Origin: Alphaproteobacteria bacterium
GTDB lineage: Bacteria; Pseudomonadota; Alphaproteobacteria; Rhodospirillales; Rhodospirillaceae
Assembly: GCA_030835385.1 (NCBI GenBank)
Contig: JAURPI010000016.1
Coordinates: 62,001 to 126,000 of the forward strand
Direction of reading: 5' to 3'
DNA length: 64,000 nt
The translations under genes and the position numbers were made by a program. This document shows, piece by piece, positions 37,513 to 47,189 of the stretch. The notes under the pieces were generated by a model, which was given only the letters and a program-made list of their open reading frames with translations, was not told where the DNA came from and did no database searches. The stretch's first letter is position 1. The number at the start of each line of letters is the position of its first letter.

Positions 37513-38354
37513 GCGGCTATCGGAGCCGAGAGGGTTTGTTCGCGCTTGAGAACTTCACCAGCTAGATTGAGATAAGCCTGCGCGCCCTTTGAGTGGAAAT
37601 CGTATAGAAGCACCGGCTTGCCATGAGACGGGGCTTCTGAAACACGCACGTTTCTAGGAATGACCGTGGAATAGACCTTATCGCCGAAAAACCCTCGGAC
37701 GTCGGATTCAACCATATCTGACAAGTTATTGCGCTTGTCGACCATTGTCAGAACGATGCCTTGAATCTCAAGGGTCGGGTTAAGGGATTTTCGCACACGC
37801 TCAATGGCCTTAACCAACTGGCTAACGCCTTCCAGAGCCAGAAACTCTACCTGTAGCGGCACCAGAACCGCATCGGCAGCGACCCAGGCATTCAGGGTCA
37901 GTAACCCGAGGGATGGCGGACAATCAATGAGGACATAGTCATAGGACAACGCAGCGCCAGACACGGCGGAACGTAGGCGTTTTTCTCGATTCTCCACCTC
38001 GATCAGCTCTAGTTCTGCGCCGGCCAGGTCAACACCCGACGGCGCAATACTAAGGTTCGGCACGGTGGTTACGACGGCGGCTTCATCGAGCTCCGCGTCG
38101 CCCATCAACACATGATAGGTGTTGGTGGTGCGGTCTTTCGTAGGGATCCCCAGGCTGGTGGACGCATTGCCTTGAGGATCGAGATCGACGATTAAAACTC
38201 GCTTATCAACAGCAGCCAAGGCTGTGGCCAGATTGACCGCCGTGGTGGTTTTACCAACACCACCCTTCTGGTTGGAAATAGCAAGGACGCGTGGCGAAGC
38301 GTCCGGGTCAGACCGATGGGCTTGAGGGGGAATGGATTCGATGGGACTGGACAC
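37509..38354 (-). CDS. parA: Chromosome-partitioning ATPase ParA
   Basis: A 281-residue deviant Walker ATPase: KGGVGKTTTAVNL near residue 30 (signature Lys present), LIVDLDPQGNAS near 56 and the later LIDCPPSLG. With ParB it moves the origin region. The start overlaps the end of rsmG by 47 bases, with about 24 residues before the ATPase core; a shorter start is possible but no better codon is evident. Confidence 0.97.
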   Translation of the reverse strand: MSSPIESIPPQAHRSDPDASPRVLAISNQKGGVGKTTTAVNLATALAAVDKRVLIVDLDPQGNASTSLGIPTKDRTTNTYHVLMGDAELDEAAVVTTVPNLSIAPSGVDLAGAELELIEVENREKRLRSAVSGAALSYDYVLIDCPPSLGLLTLNAWVAADAVLVPLQVEFLALEGVSQLVKAIERVRKSLNPTLEIQGIVLTMVDKRNNLSDMVESDVRGFFGDKVYSTVIPRNVRVSEAPSHGKPVLLYDFHSKGAQAYLNLAGEVLKREQTLSAPIAA

Positions 38355-38967
38355 GGGACACCTCGCACACGCTCAACACACTACCTCGCGGATCGGTACT
38401 GCTGGGTTGCCGATCCACCTTCATATTCCATATTTTGTGTGCTTTGGTCAATTCATCACCTACATGTTGACCCTTCAGATAATATTGAATTGTGTTCGGA
38501 CCTGTGAAGGGTTGGGCGTAGGAGAGCAATTTATCCAATGGTGCCAAGGCTCTGGCGGTAATCACGTCAGCTGTGAAGGGCTCGAGCCCCTCAATTCTAC
38601 TATTGTGAATTTTTACAGAAACGCCCGCCGCATCTGCTGCCGCCTCCAAAAAAGACGCTTTTTTGCCTGTCGATTCGATAAGGTGGACTTCAGGGAGACC
38701 CATAATTGCTAGGACCAGACCAGGGAATCCGGCCCCAGATCCCAGATCAACCAAAACAGATGCGCCCTTCGGAATAAGTGGAAAAAGCTGGGCAGAGTCC
38801 AACACATGGCGGTGCCACACGTCCTCTAATGTGGATCGGGCCACCAAGCTCATCCGACAGTTCCAATCAATCAAGGTGTCCACATAGGTTTGTAAGCCTT
38901 GCAATGTTTCACGTGAAACACCTGTGGCGGCCTGAAAATCATCTGCGGTGAAAACCGATTGTTTCAC
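38308..38967 (-). CDS. rsmG: 16S rRNA m7G527 methyltransferase
   Basis: A 219-residue SAM methyltransferase acting on G527 of 16S rRNA. The SAM site is LVDLGSGAGFPGLVLAI near residue 70 and the GVSRETL stretch near residue 16 is encoded by a parS site. The start is GTG, itself inside the second parS site. The C-terminal ~16 residues overlap parA out of frame, and the tail (SRVQSHRIHSPSSPSV) looks non-conserved. Confidence 0.94.
   Translation of the reverse strand: MKQSVFTADDFQAATGVSRETLQGLQTYVDTLIDWNCRMSLVARSTLEDVWHRHVLDSAQLFPLIPKGASVLVDLGSGAGFPGLVLAIMGLPEVHLIESTGKKASFLEAAADAAGVSVKIHNSRIEGLEPFTADVITARALAPLDKLLSYAQPFTGPNTIQYYLKGQHVGDELTKAHKIWNMKVDRQPSSTDPRGSVLSVCEVSRVQSHRIHSPSSPSV
38905..38920. 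promoter_or_regulatory. parS site 1 (inside rsmG)
   Basis: TGTTTCACGTGAAACA, a perfect 16-bp palindrome and the known ParB-binding parS sequence. It encodes VSRET of RsmG, a placement seen in many bacteria. Confidence 0.95.
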
Positions 38968-38975
38968 GTGAAACA
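38960..38975. promoter_or_regulatory. parS site 2 (over the rsmG start codon)
   Basis: A second identical 16-bp palindrome whose first base lies 55 bp from that of site 1. The GTG start codon of rsmG (38967-38965) is formed by the centre of this site, so ParB binding here could also affect expression of the rsmG-parA-parB genes. Confidence 0.95.
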
Positions 38976-38997
38976 GTCCTGGGTGAACATATGGCGA

Positions 38998-39618
38998 TTA
39001 AACAGTCTGGATCAGAATCGCGCCAACGCCAGCCAACGCTATCCCGCCCACCATATCCAATACTCGTTGATTGGACGAGAAAATCTCGATCACCCGACTG
39101 CCGGTAAAGAAAACAGACACAGCCGTGAACCAAAGCACCGTCAAACACGGCATGCCTACCACAGCGGCCACAACGCTTTGACTGTCAGCGGCGTTATCGC
39201 TGAGAACGGTGGTCAGGCCAATCAGCACAATAGCCGCTTTAGGATTAGCAATATTCGTAATCAGTCCCGAAAGGATCGGTGCACCCTCATTCTTGAGCGG
39301 CTCTCCCAGGCTCTTCTGCTGGGTGCCACGCATAGAGGACGATATTCCTCGAGCCCCCATGTAAATCAAAGCGCCTCCCGCTAGCAGCCTCATTCCTTGC
39401 CATGCCTCCGGAACGGTATTTATGACTTCAGCCAACCCTATAGCCGCTGCCAAGGCCCAAAAACCAACCCCGATTCCAATACCAACGGAGGAGAGAATGG
39501 CAGCTTTCCTGCCATGTTTAAGAGAGATAGCCGTGACCAGAATTAAATCTGGTCCTGGGCTTATCAATCCAACAATAAACGCTGCATAAACGGCCAGAAG
39601 TGCTGACGTATCGATCAC
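38998..39618 (-). CDS. LysE/RhtB-family amino-acid exporter
   Basis: A 206-residue inner-membrane protein with about six hydrophobic segments. The family signature is in the first loop (GLISPGPDLILVTAISLKHGRKAAI) and a second conserved NIANPKAAIV lies near residue 120. It starts with GTG. It sits between rsmG and mnmG, which are usually adjacent. The exported substrate is unknown. Confidence 0.9.
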   Translation of the reverse strand: MIDTSALLAVYAAFIVGLISPGPDLILVTAISLKHGRKAAILSSVGIGIGVGFWALAAAIGLAEVINTVPEAWQGMRLLAGGALIYMGARGISSSMRGTQQKSLGEPLKNEGAPILSGLITNIANPKAAIVLIGLTTVLSDNAADSQSVVAAVVGMPCLTVLWFTAVSVFFTGSRVIEIFSSNQRVLDMVGGIALAGVGAILIQTV

Positions 39619-39652
39619 GCGAGATGGTTCATATCAGACATGATGCTTCGTG

Positions 39653-41542
39653 TTAGCTAGCTTGGGCCTGGGGAGCTGACGGCTTGCGTACGTGGCGCAG
39701 TAGTGCTGTCAGGCCCGCCGGGGTTATGCCTGGAATGCGAGCTGCTGCACCTAGGGTGGCGGGACGGGCGGCTGCGAGTTTCTGCCGCACTTCGTTGGAA
39801 AGCCCACCGACTTCGTCATAGTCAAGTGAGTCTGGGAGAGAGAAGGCTTCATCCTTGCGAAAGGCACGAATGTCGGCCTCTTGGCGCTCCATATACCCTG
39901 CGTATCGCCCTTCTATCTCTAGCTGTTCACGTACGTCAGACCGCACGCCCTCCAACTCTGGCCATAAGTCTTGCAGCTGCCACCAGCCGATATCTGGGTA
40001 TGACAACAGATCGAAGCCAGAGCGCCGGACCCCGTCTTGATTGATCTTGTATCCTCGGGCCGCAAGAGACGTGGGAGTGGCCACCAAGCTCTGAAGATGG
40101 CTTCGCGCTTGAGTCAAAGCATTCTTCTTTTCCATGAAGGCAGCGGCGCGGCCAGCACTGACACACCCGGCTTCAATGCCTTTTTCCGTTAGCCTCAAGT
40201 CCGCATTGTCAGCTCGAAGTTTCAGGCGATACTCAGCCCGAGAGGTAAACATTCTATAGGGCTCTAAGGTGCCGCGGGTGGTCAGGTCGTCGACCATGAC
40301 GCCCATATATCCCTCGGCCCGATCGACCGTAAACGGGTCTGATCCCGCGACTGCACGCGCTGCATTCAGGCCAGCAAGCAGCCCTTGCGCTCCTGCTTCT
40401 TCATAGCCAGTGGTGCCGTTGATCTGACCCGCAAAATACAAACCTTCAACCTTGCGAGTCTCAAGGGTTGCCCTCAGTTCCCTGGGATCTACGAAATCGT
40501 ATTCAATGGCATATCCAGCTTGCAACATCTTGGCCTGTTCAAGGCCAGGAATGGTTTTTAGCATGGCCAGTTGAACGTCCTCAGGCAGACTGGTCGAAAT
40601 ACCATTAGGATAGACCGTGTCATCGTCCAAACCTTCGGGCTCAAGAAAGATTTGATGTCCCTCGCGCTCTGAAAAACGCACGACCTTATCTTCGATGGAG
40701 GGACAGTACCGGGGGCCCACGCTTTCAATCTGGCCGTTGTACATCGGTGCCCGGTCTTTGTTCTCTAAAATGAGGGCATGAGTTTCTGGCGTAGTTGACG
40801 TGATGTGGCAGGCAATCTGAGGTGTGGTGATTTTATCCGTCATAAAGGAGAACGGGACCGGCGGGGCGTCACCAGGCTGTTCAGTAAGACGGTCATAAGC
40901 GATGGTCTTGCCGTTTAGCCGCGGGGGCGTTCCTGTTTTCAAGCGGTCCAGTGAAAACTCTAATGATTTCAATGTCTTAGATAGGCCATAAGCGGCCTTT
41001 TCACCAATCCGTCCGGCTGGGATGCGGTCTTCGCCGCGGTGAATAACACCGCTCAAAAAGGTACCCGTGGTCAGAACGACAGCCCCACACGATATCCGCT
41101 CGCCGTCACCGGTGATGACTGCAGAAATCTTTTGGCCGTTGGAATCAATCTCAAGGTCTTCAGCCGCGCCGGCAAGTATTGTGAGGTTTTCCTGGTCCCC
41201 CAATAGCGCTTGAACTGCTTGTCGATACAGTTTGCGATCAGCCTGGGCACGGGGACCACGCACTGCGGGCCCCTTAGACAGATTTAGCATTCGGAATTGA
41301 ATTCCGCCTGCATCGATGGCTCGGCCCATGATGCCATCAAGGGCGTCGATCTCCCGCACGAGATGGCCCTTGGCCAAACCACCTATGGCCGGGTTACAGG
41401 ACATCTCGCCAATCGTCTCTACTTTATGGGTCAACAGCAGCGTGCGTGCTCCAAAGCGCGCGGCCGCAGCCGCGGCCTCGGTGCCGGCGTGACCGCCGCC
41501 AACGACAATGACGTCATAGGACCGTGAGTTGTCCGAAGACAT
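39653..41542 (-). CDS. mnmG: tRNA uridine 5-carboxymethylaminomethyl modification enzyme, FAD subunit
   Basis: With MnmE it makes cmnm5U34 in tRNA wobble positions. FAD binding is at [13 protein letters not shown] near residue 11 and the conserved [21 protein letters not shown] near 46 is diagnostic. The 629-residue length is typical. It is separated from mnmE by a drug-efflux gene and from rsmG by a LysE gene. Confidence 0.97.
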   Translation of the reverse strand: MSSDNSRSYDVIVVGGGHAGTEAAAAAARFGARTLLLTHKVETIGEMSCNPAIGGLAKGHLVREIDALDGIMGRAIDAGGIQFRMLNLSKGPAVRGPRAQADRKLYRQAVQALLGDQENLTILAGAAEDLEIDSNGQKISAVITGDGERISCGAVVLTTGTFLSGVIHRGEDRIPAGRIGEKAAYGLSKTLKSLEFSLDRLKTGTPPRLNGKTIAYDRLTEQPGDAPPVPFSFMTDKITTPQIACHITSTTPETHALILENKDRAPMYNGQIESVGPRYCPSIEDKVVRFSEREGHQIFLEPEGLDDDTVYPNGISTSLPEDVQLAMLKTIPGLEQAKMLQAGYAIEYDFVDPRELRATLETRKVEGLYFAGQINGTTGYEEAGAQGLLAGLNAARAVAGSDPFTVDRAEGYMGVMVDDLTTRGTLEPYRMFTSRAEYRLKLRADNADLRLTEKGIEAGCVSAGRAAAFMEKKNALTQARSHLQSLVATPTSLAARGYKINQDGVRRSGFDLLSYPDIGWWQLQDLWPELEGVRSDVREQLEIEGRYAGYMERQEADIRAFRKDEAFSLPDSLDYDEVGGLSNEVRQKLAAARPATLGAAARIPGITPAGLTALLRHVRKPSAPQAQAS

Positions 41543-41614
41543 AAGGCGCGCAAACTCCTGAAAATTCGCGCCCTATATAACGAACTATTATTCAGTCGTC
41601 ACCGGTTCGACGAT

Positions 41615-42808
41615 CTAAGGAGTTGGGTCACCAGGATCGGGTTTCATGGCATTCGGCAATAGCACCAACGACACCGCGCATAACACGACGATGGCTATAG
41701 CCAGCGCAGTCGCACCATCGATCAGATAGGGCGCAACGAGCTGAGTACCAATGGCCGACATACCCATTGCTGTAAACATCATCAAACCTCCAGCAGACCC
41801 GGTGTGTTTGCCGCAAAAGGTCATGGCGCGGGCGAACCCAGGACCACCCCGAAAGCCGAGGCCAATGGCCATGGGCAGCATTGTTAGCGTAAAGCTCACT
41901 GGACCAAGCCATTCGGTCTTGAGAACCACAACAGCCAAAAACGCGATTCCGCTGATCATTTGAAACACGGCACCTGTCACGATCACCCGATCAATACCAA
42001 AGCGATCCGTCAACTTCCCAGCGAGATTTGCCACAATCACAAAAGCCAAGATTAATGTCGCCTGCATAGCCACGAAAGCAGTGGTGGTATGACCGAGATG
42101 AGTCACCAACAAATAGGGCGACGCCATGATGAAGATAATCAATCCGGTAAAAGCCAGAGCATGACTTACTTGATATCCCATGAACCGACGGGCCTTTAAG
42201 AGTCGCCAATACCTTACAGACGCGTTTGGTCGATCCGCATCCGGGGCGGGGGCAGCTGGCAAAGTCAGGCGTTGAAAGGCAAGCATGGTGAGCAACGCGA
42301 TGATCGTCATGAACCAAAACGTTGATGACCAACCAAACAATGAGATCAACCACGCTCCAAGCACGGGGGCCATGGCCGGCAGAACAGCCTCCATGGAAGA
42401 CACAATGGATGTGAGACGCACAACGACACGATCTGCGCCAGCTTCTCTTAAGAGAGCAGGAGCCAACGCTGTCCCGGCACTTGCTGCAAATCCCTGAACA
42501 GCGCGCAATAGAATTAGCGTGTCCATGGTCTCTGCGAGCGCGCAGGCCGCTGAGGCTGCTGAAAACGCGGCGAGCGCCCAAGTCAGAATTAAGCGCCGGT
42601 CATACAGGTCTGCCATTGCACCAAACACCAATTGCCCGATGGCAAAAGTCGCAAAGAAAACAGCCAGTGTGTATTGCGCGCCGACGGCGTCACCATTGAG
42701 AACGTCAGGTAATATGGGGATCGCGGGTAAATACAAATCCGTCGCCAACATAGAGCTGGCGGCCGCGAGAAACACAGGCAGTGCCAAAAGAAAAATCGCG
42801 CGCGTCAT
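41615..42808 (-). CDS. Bcr/CflA-family MFS drug efflux transporter
   Basis: A 397-residue protein with 12 predicted membrane segments. The Bcr/CflA character is in LATDLYLPAIPILPDVL in helix 1, the MFS loop 2-3 motif GAMADLYDRRLILTWAL, and VQGFAASAGTALAPALLRE in helix 4. It probably exports a drug or metabolite. ATG at 42808 (MTRAIFLLALPVF) is preferred to an upstream TTG. It lies between mnmE and mnmG on the same strand. Confidence 0.9.
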   Translation of the reverse strand: MTRAIFLLALPVFLAAASSMLATDLYLPAIPILPDVLNGDAVGAQYTLAVFFATFAIGQLVFGAMADLYDRRLILTWALAAFSAASAACALAETMDTLILLRAVQGFAASAGTALAPALLREAGADRVVVRLTSIVSSMEAVLPAMAPVLGAWLISLFGWSSTFWFMTIIALLTMLAFQRLTLPAAPAPDADRPNASVRYWRLLKARRFMGYQVSHALAFTGLIIFIMASPYLLVTHLGHTTTAFVAMQATLILAFVIVANLAGKLTDRFGIDRVIVTGAVFQMISGIAFLAVVVLKTEWLGPVSFTLTMLPMAIGLGFRGGPGFARAMTFCGKHTGSAGGLMMFTAMGMSAIGTQLVAPYLIDGATALAIAIVVLCAVSLVLLPNAMKPDPGDPTP

Positions 42809-42899
42809 AGGTTTGCCCCGGCCCACTCGTCCGGGCAATAAGAAGAAAGCGCCGCGTTGATATCAGGCGCTTGTGTGTGCAGCAAGACACCCCTTTTGT

Positions 42900-44246
42900 T
42901 TACTTACCGATACAAAAATCTCCGAAAACAACATCAAGCAAATCTTCGACATCAACATGTCCCGTCAATCGACCAAGGGCTCTTACTGCTAAACGCAAAT
43001 CCTCTGCCGCAAGTTCTGGTAAATTCGCTGACCGCGCCCGAGTCATTGCGGTTTGACATTCCGTTAGCGCATGGCGATGACGCGCGCGAGTGATCGGCGC
43101 TTCAGTCCCTTCATCACATAACTCAGCAACCTTTCGAGTCAACGTGGAGATCAACATATCAACGCCAAATCCATCTTTAACCGACACGAAATGTGTCGCA
43201 CGCCATTCATCGTCGATGTCATGCTCCAGTTCACGGGCTTGATCCAAAAGGTCAGATTTATTGACAACAACCAGCGTAGAGTCGTCGATCAACTCAACCG
43301 TCGCTGGGTCGCGGTTCGGGTACACCGCACCATCGAACAGGGCGACGACCAGGTCAGAATTTTCTGCTCGGTTTCTTGCGCGACGGACGCCCTCATCTTC
43401 AATCGTGTCCGTCGTACTTCGCAGGCCCGCAGTGTCAGCAATCAGAACCGGATATCCGTCTAGGTCGAGATGAACATCTATGACATCGCGGGTCGTTCCA
43501 GCTATTTCTGATACAATTGCGGCCTCTCGTTGCGCCAGCAAATTGAGCAGGCTCGACTTGCCCGCGTTTGGCGGACCAATAATTGCAACATGAATGCCAT
43601 TGCGCAGACGTTCTCCACGACCATCATCTGCCAAGTGCTTGCTTAGTTCTTTCTCAAGGCCCTCCACAGCGCCCCACAACGCCTGCGCCGTATCATCGGG
43701 TAGGTCTTCATCGGGAAAATCAATAACGGCCTCTAAGTGAGCCAGAGCCTTGACCAAACGTTCACGCCAATCGTCATACGTGGTTTTCAGGGCGCCGCCC
43801 ATTTGCCGAAGGGCTTGGCGGGCCTGGGCCCGGGTGTCCGCGTCAACCAGGTCAGCAAGGGCTTCGGCCTGGGTGAGGTCCAGTTTGCCAGCATCAAATG
43901 CGCGACGCGTAAATTCACCGGGCTCCGCAGGCCGCAAGCCACCAACACCATTGAGCGCCGACAGCACGCTCTCGACCACTGCGGGACCGCCATGAATATG
44001 CAATTCAGCCACATCTTCGCCCGTAAAACTATTTGGCGTTTCAAACCAAACCACCAAGGCATCATCCAACGTGTCGGCCGTGGTCGGGTCATTGAGTTTG
44101 GCGCGGGTCATCACACGCGGCTTCAGAGATCCAACTCCCAGCCGATCAAGAGCTTTGAGGGTTTTTGCTCCTGATATGCGAATGACCGCGATCCCGGCCC
44201 GGCCTGGAGCGGTCGCTGGTGCGAAAATTGTATCTGACGTCGACAT
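42900..44246 (-). CDS. mnmE: tRNA modification GTPase MnmE
   Basis: A 448-residue partner of MnmG. The N-terminal folate-binding domain has TIFAPATAPGRAGIAVIRISG, the inserted G domain has GPPNAGKSSLLN near residue 222, EIAGTTRDVID, DTAGLR and NKSD, and the protein ends with the hallmark FCIGK containing the catalytic cysteine. It follows a DUF6489 gene by 20 bases. Confidence 0.97.
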   Translation of the reverse strand: MSTSDTIFAPATAPGRAGIAVIRISGAKTLKALDRLGVGSLKPRVMTRAKLNDPTTADTLDDALVVWFETPNSFTGEDVAELHIHGGPAVVESVLSALNGVGGLRPAEPGEFTRRAFDAGKLDLTQAEALADLVDADTRAQARQALRQMGGALKTTYDDWRERLVKALAHLEAVIDFPDEDLPDDTAQALWGAVEGLEKELSKHLADDGRGERLRNGIHVAIIGPPNAGKSSLLNLLAQREAAIVSEIAGTTRDVIDVHLDLDGYPVLIADTAGLRSTTDTIEDEGVRRARNRAENSDLVVALFDGAVYPNRDPATVELIDDSTLVVVNKSDLLDQARELEHDIDDEWRATHFVSVKDGFGVDMLISTLTRKVAELCDEGTEAPITRARHRHALTECQTAMTRARSANLPELAAEDLRLAVRALGRLTGHVDVEDLLDVVFGDFCIGK

Positions 44247-44266
44247 TGAATAAGTCGCCTAAAGCA

Positions 44267-44518
44267 TTACTTGGTCTTTTCGGACGTATCCGTGCCACCG
44301 AGAGCTGACCAAAAGGCTTTCTGCATATCCACCAAGCCTTCAGCCCCAGCCGGAAATACGGTTTTCATCATGTCTTCTGGATTCATAGCCTTGGCGGCCT
44401 TGGCCAATTCACCCTGAAGTTCCGCCATCATTTCCTGCTGCAACGGAGCAACATCTGGGAGACCAAGAAACGCACGCGCTTCCTCCGGCGTGCATTCGAC
44501 ATCAATTTTGACTTTCAT
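44267..44518 (-). CDS. DUF6489 family small protein
   Basis: An 83-residue acidic, helical, cytosolic protein (MKVKIDVECTPEEARAFLGLPDV, then LQQEMMAELQGELAKAAK and MQKAFWSALGG). This small family is widespread in Alphaproteobacteria and resembles phasin-like helical proteins; its role is unknown. It is immediately upstream of mnmE and divergent from the DUF255 gene. Confidence 0.82.
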   Translation of the reverse strand: MKVKIDVECTPEEARAFLGLPDVAPLQQEMMAELQGELAKAAKAMNPEDMMKTVFPAGAEGLVDMQKAFWSALGGTDTSEKTK

Positions 44519-44614
44519 GACGGCCTCGTTAGCGCTGTTTCATTTAATTTCGAATCTACCCCGCCTACAGTAGAAACGGTTCAGAAGAAACAAAAGCTTT
44601 GAGAAAGAAAGTTT

Positions 44615-46687
44615 ATGGCCAGTACGCCAACCGACACGCCCTCGAAACAAAGCGAGAAAAACCGTCTTGGGGAAGAAACGAGCCCCTATCTGTTACAGCA
44701 TCGCGATAATCCGGTGCACTGGTGGGCCTGGGGCGATGATGCCTTTGCCGCAGCCCGTGAACAAGACAAACCGATTCTGTTGTCCGTCGGATATGCCGCC
44801 TGTCATTGGTGCCATGTGATGGCCCACGAAAGTTTTGAAGCACCGGCTATCGCGGAAATCATGAATCGATTGTTCATCAATATAAAAGTTGATCGTGAAG
44901 AACGGCCTGACGTTGACGCCATATATCAGAAAGCATTGTCCGCAACAGGTGAGCAGGGTGGGTGGCCACTCACTATGTTTGTGCTTCCCAATGGAAAACC
45001 TTTTTTCGGCGGGACTTATTTTCCACCTGAAGCGCGATATGGACGTCCGGGGTTTCGAGACGTCCTTGAACGAATTGCTGAGGTGTATGGCAAAGATCGT
45101 AAAACCGTTGAAGATCAAGCAGGGAAACTCACAACACATATCGGTCGTACACAAGAAGGTGAATTGCGTGAACCACTGTCGCTGACCTCTCTAAACGAAG
45201 CAGCAGAGCACATTGTTGATCACTTCGACCTCATAGATGGTGGCCTTGCTGGTCAACCAAAGTTTCCCATGACAGACGTTCTTGATTTTATGTGGCGTGC
45301 CTTTCTGCGCACAGGCGAGCCACGATACAAAACCGTTTCCACTCTTACACTCAATAGAATCTGTAACGGTGGAATATATGATCACTTAGGCGGTGGGTTT
45401 TCTCGCTACTCAACAGATAGCAAATGGCTCGCACCGCATTTTGAAAAGATGCTTTACGACAACGCACAGCTCATAGATATGATGAGTTCGGTTTGGCTGG
45501 AAACTAGATCGGAGTTGTACAAAACCCGCATAGAAGAAACCATCGACTGGCTTACCAGAGAAATGGCGGGCGAAAACGGCGCGTTTGCTGCAACTCTCGA
45601 CGCAGACTCAGAAGGTGAAGAGGGAAAATTCTACGTTTGGTCAGCCGCTGAAGTCGACGCCGTAATCGATGAGAAAATCGCCCCTCTCTTCAAAGATGCA
45701 TACGACATATCCGAGAAAGGAAACTGGGAAGGCAAAAACATTCTCAATCGGATCGACAGCGGTGATCGTATCACGTCTAAAGATGCTGAAAAAATCCTGC
45801 AGCAAGGACGTAAGCAGTTGTTTGATGCTCGGGCACCTCGTATCCGGCCTGATCGAGATGACAAGATACTCGCCGACTGGAATGGCCTAATAATTCAAGC
45901 GCTGGCCCGCGCTGGCATGGTCTTTAATCAGCCTGAATGGATCGCGCTAAGCCAATCTACATTCGAAGCGATACTGTCGACGATGATATGGCAAGACAGT
46001 GATGGCCGCGATCGCATTGCCCATTCCCTGTGCGGCGGACGACTACAGCCTGTTGATATGTTGGATGACTATGCCAACCTAATTGCGGCCGCGCTCATGC
46101 TTCATAGTGTAACCGGTGATACCGCCATAATGAAACAGGCTGTCGATTGGGCAGATTTAGTTCATTCTCTTTTTTGGAATGAAGGCGGACACGGCTATTT
46201 CTTTACGGCCGCTGATGCAGAAAACCTGATTGTTCGCACTACACAGGTGATAGATACAGCTACACCTTCAGGTAACGGCGTTATGCTCGCTAACCTTGCG
46301 CGGTTGTTTTACCTAACAGGTGACGATCGTTTTCGTATACGTGCGGAAGCTTTGATTGAAGCTTTTGATGCAGATGCTATGCGGCACTTTCCACATACTT
46401 GTGCCTTTTTGAACGGATTTGAACTCTTTACCGATGCAATCCAAGTGGTCATTGTCGGCGATCGCGCGGACAAGGACGTAAAAACTTTATTGAAGGCGGC
46501 GCTTTTTACCTCTCTGCCTAATTTGATTTTGTCCACGGTTGACGACACCGATGCTCTCCCTGCTGGTCATGCAGCTCACGGCAAAGCAGCAATTTATGGA
46601 AAGGCGGCGGCGTACATCTGTCGAGGACCTGTCTGTCAGGCCCCAGTGACGACGGCAGATGATCTCAAATCGGCGCTAGCAGGATAA
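44615..46687 (+). CDS. Thioredoxin-domain protein of the YyaL/DUF255 family
   Basis: A 690-residue cytosolic protein. The N-terminal DUF255 thioredoxin-like domain has LLQHRDNPVHWWAWG and the redox-type motif CHWCHVMAHESF near residue 67. The rest is a long alpha/alpha barrel resembling glycosidases or mannose-6-phosphate isomerase-like folds (GGIYDHLGGGFSRYSTD; HFEKMLYDNAQL; DDKILADWNGL). Family members are conserved from bacteria to mammals (SSP411) but poorly understood. The methyltransferase gene ogt follows after 10 bases. Confidence 0.93.
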   Translation: MASTPTDTPSKQSEKNRLGEETSPYLLQHRDNPVHWWAWGDDAFAAAREQDKPILLSVGYAACHWCHVMAHESFEAPAIAEIMNRLFINIKVDREERPDVDAIYQKALSATGEQGGWPLTMFVLPNGKPFFGGTYFPPEARYGRPGFRDVLERIAEVYGKDRKTVEDQAGKLTTHIGRTQEGELREPLSLTSLNEAAEHIVDHFDLIDGGLAGQPKFPMTDVLDFMWRAFLRTGEPRYKTVSTLTLNRICNGGIYDHLGGGFSRYSTDSKWLAPHFEKMLYDNAQLIDMMSSVWLETRSELYKTRIEETIDWLTREMAGENGAFAATLDADSEGEEGKFYVWSAAEVDAVIDEKIAPLFKDAYDISEKGNWEGKNILNRIDSGDRITSKDAEKILQQGRKQLFDARAPRIRPDRDDKILADWNGLIIQALARAGMVFNQPEWIALSQSTFEAILSTMIWQDSDGRDRIAHSLCGGRLQPVDMLDDYANLIAAALMLHSVTGDTAIMKQAVDWADLVHSLFWNEGGHGYFFTAADAENLIVRTTQVIDTATPSGNGVMLANLARLFYLTGDDRFRIRAEALIEAFDADAMRHFPHTCAFLNGFELFTDAIQVVIVGDRADKDVKTLLKAALFTSLPNLILSTVDDTDALPAGHAAHGKAAIYGKAAAYICRGPVCQAPVTTADDLKSALAG

Positions 46688-46697
46688 GTTTCAAAAA

Positions 46698-47138
46698 ATG
46701 CCGCAGTTGTCCTTTCATTCCCAAATTGGTGAATTAACGGTTTCAGAAGAAGGCGGCATTCTGGTCTCTCTTGACTGGGGCTGGGGTCAAGACCAGTCCC
46801 AAACAATGCTCTTGAAAGAGGCACGCGATCAACTCATCGCTTATTTCGACGGGTCTCTCCGAACTTTTGATCTACCGTTCAGGCCAGCTGGGACACTATT
46901 TCAAAACAAGGTCTGGGCTGCGATGCAAAACATTCCTTATGGGGAGACGCGGACTTACGGACAGGTAGCAAAGAAACTCAGGTCAGCGGCACGTGCTGTT
47001 GGCACGGCCTGCTGTGCTAATCCGATACCCATTATCATTCCTTGCCATCGCATAGTGGCAGCTAGCGGTCTTGGGGGCTATTCGGGCGACGGTGGTTTGG
47101 TTACAAAGCAGACTTTGTTGAAACTGGAAGAGCCATAG
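46698..47138 (+). CDS. ogt: Methylated-DNA-protein-cysteine methyltransferase
   Basis: A 146-residue suicide repair protein removing alkyl groups from O6-alkylguanine. The acceptor motif IPCHRIV is near residue 115, preceded by the HTH region VWAAMQNIPYGETRTYGQVAKKL and followed by GLGGYSG. There is no Ada regulatory domain. It probably shares a transcript with the DUF255 gene upstream. Confidence 0.93.
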   Translation: MPQLSFHSQIGELTVSEEGGILVSLDWGWGQDQSQTMLLKEARDQLIAYFDGSLRTFDLPFRPAGTLFQNKVWAAMQNIPYGETRTYGQVAKKLRSAARAVGTACCANPIPIIIPCHRIVAASGLGGYSGDGGLVTKQTLLKLEEP

Positions 47139-47189
47139 GACTATTCCTAGGGCTTCCAAGGACTTTAAGAATACAGGCAGAGGGCAATC

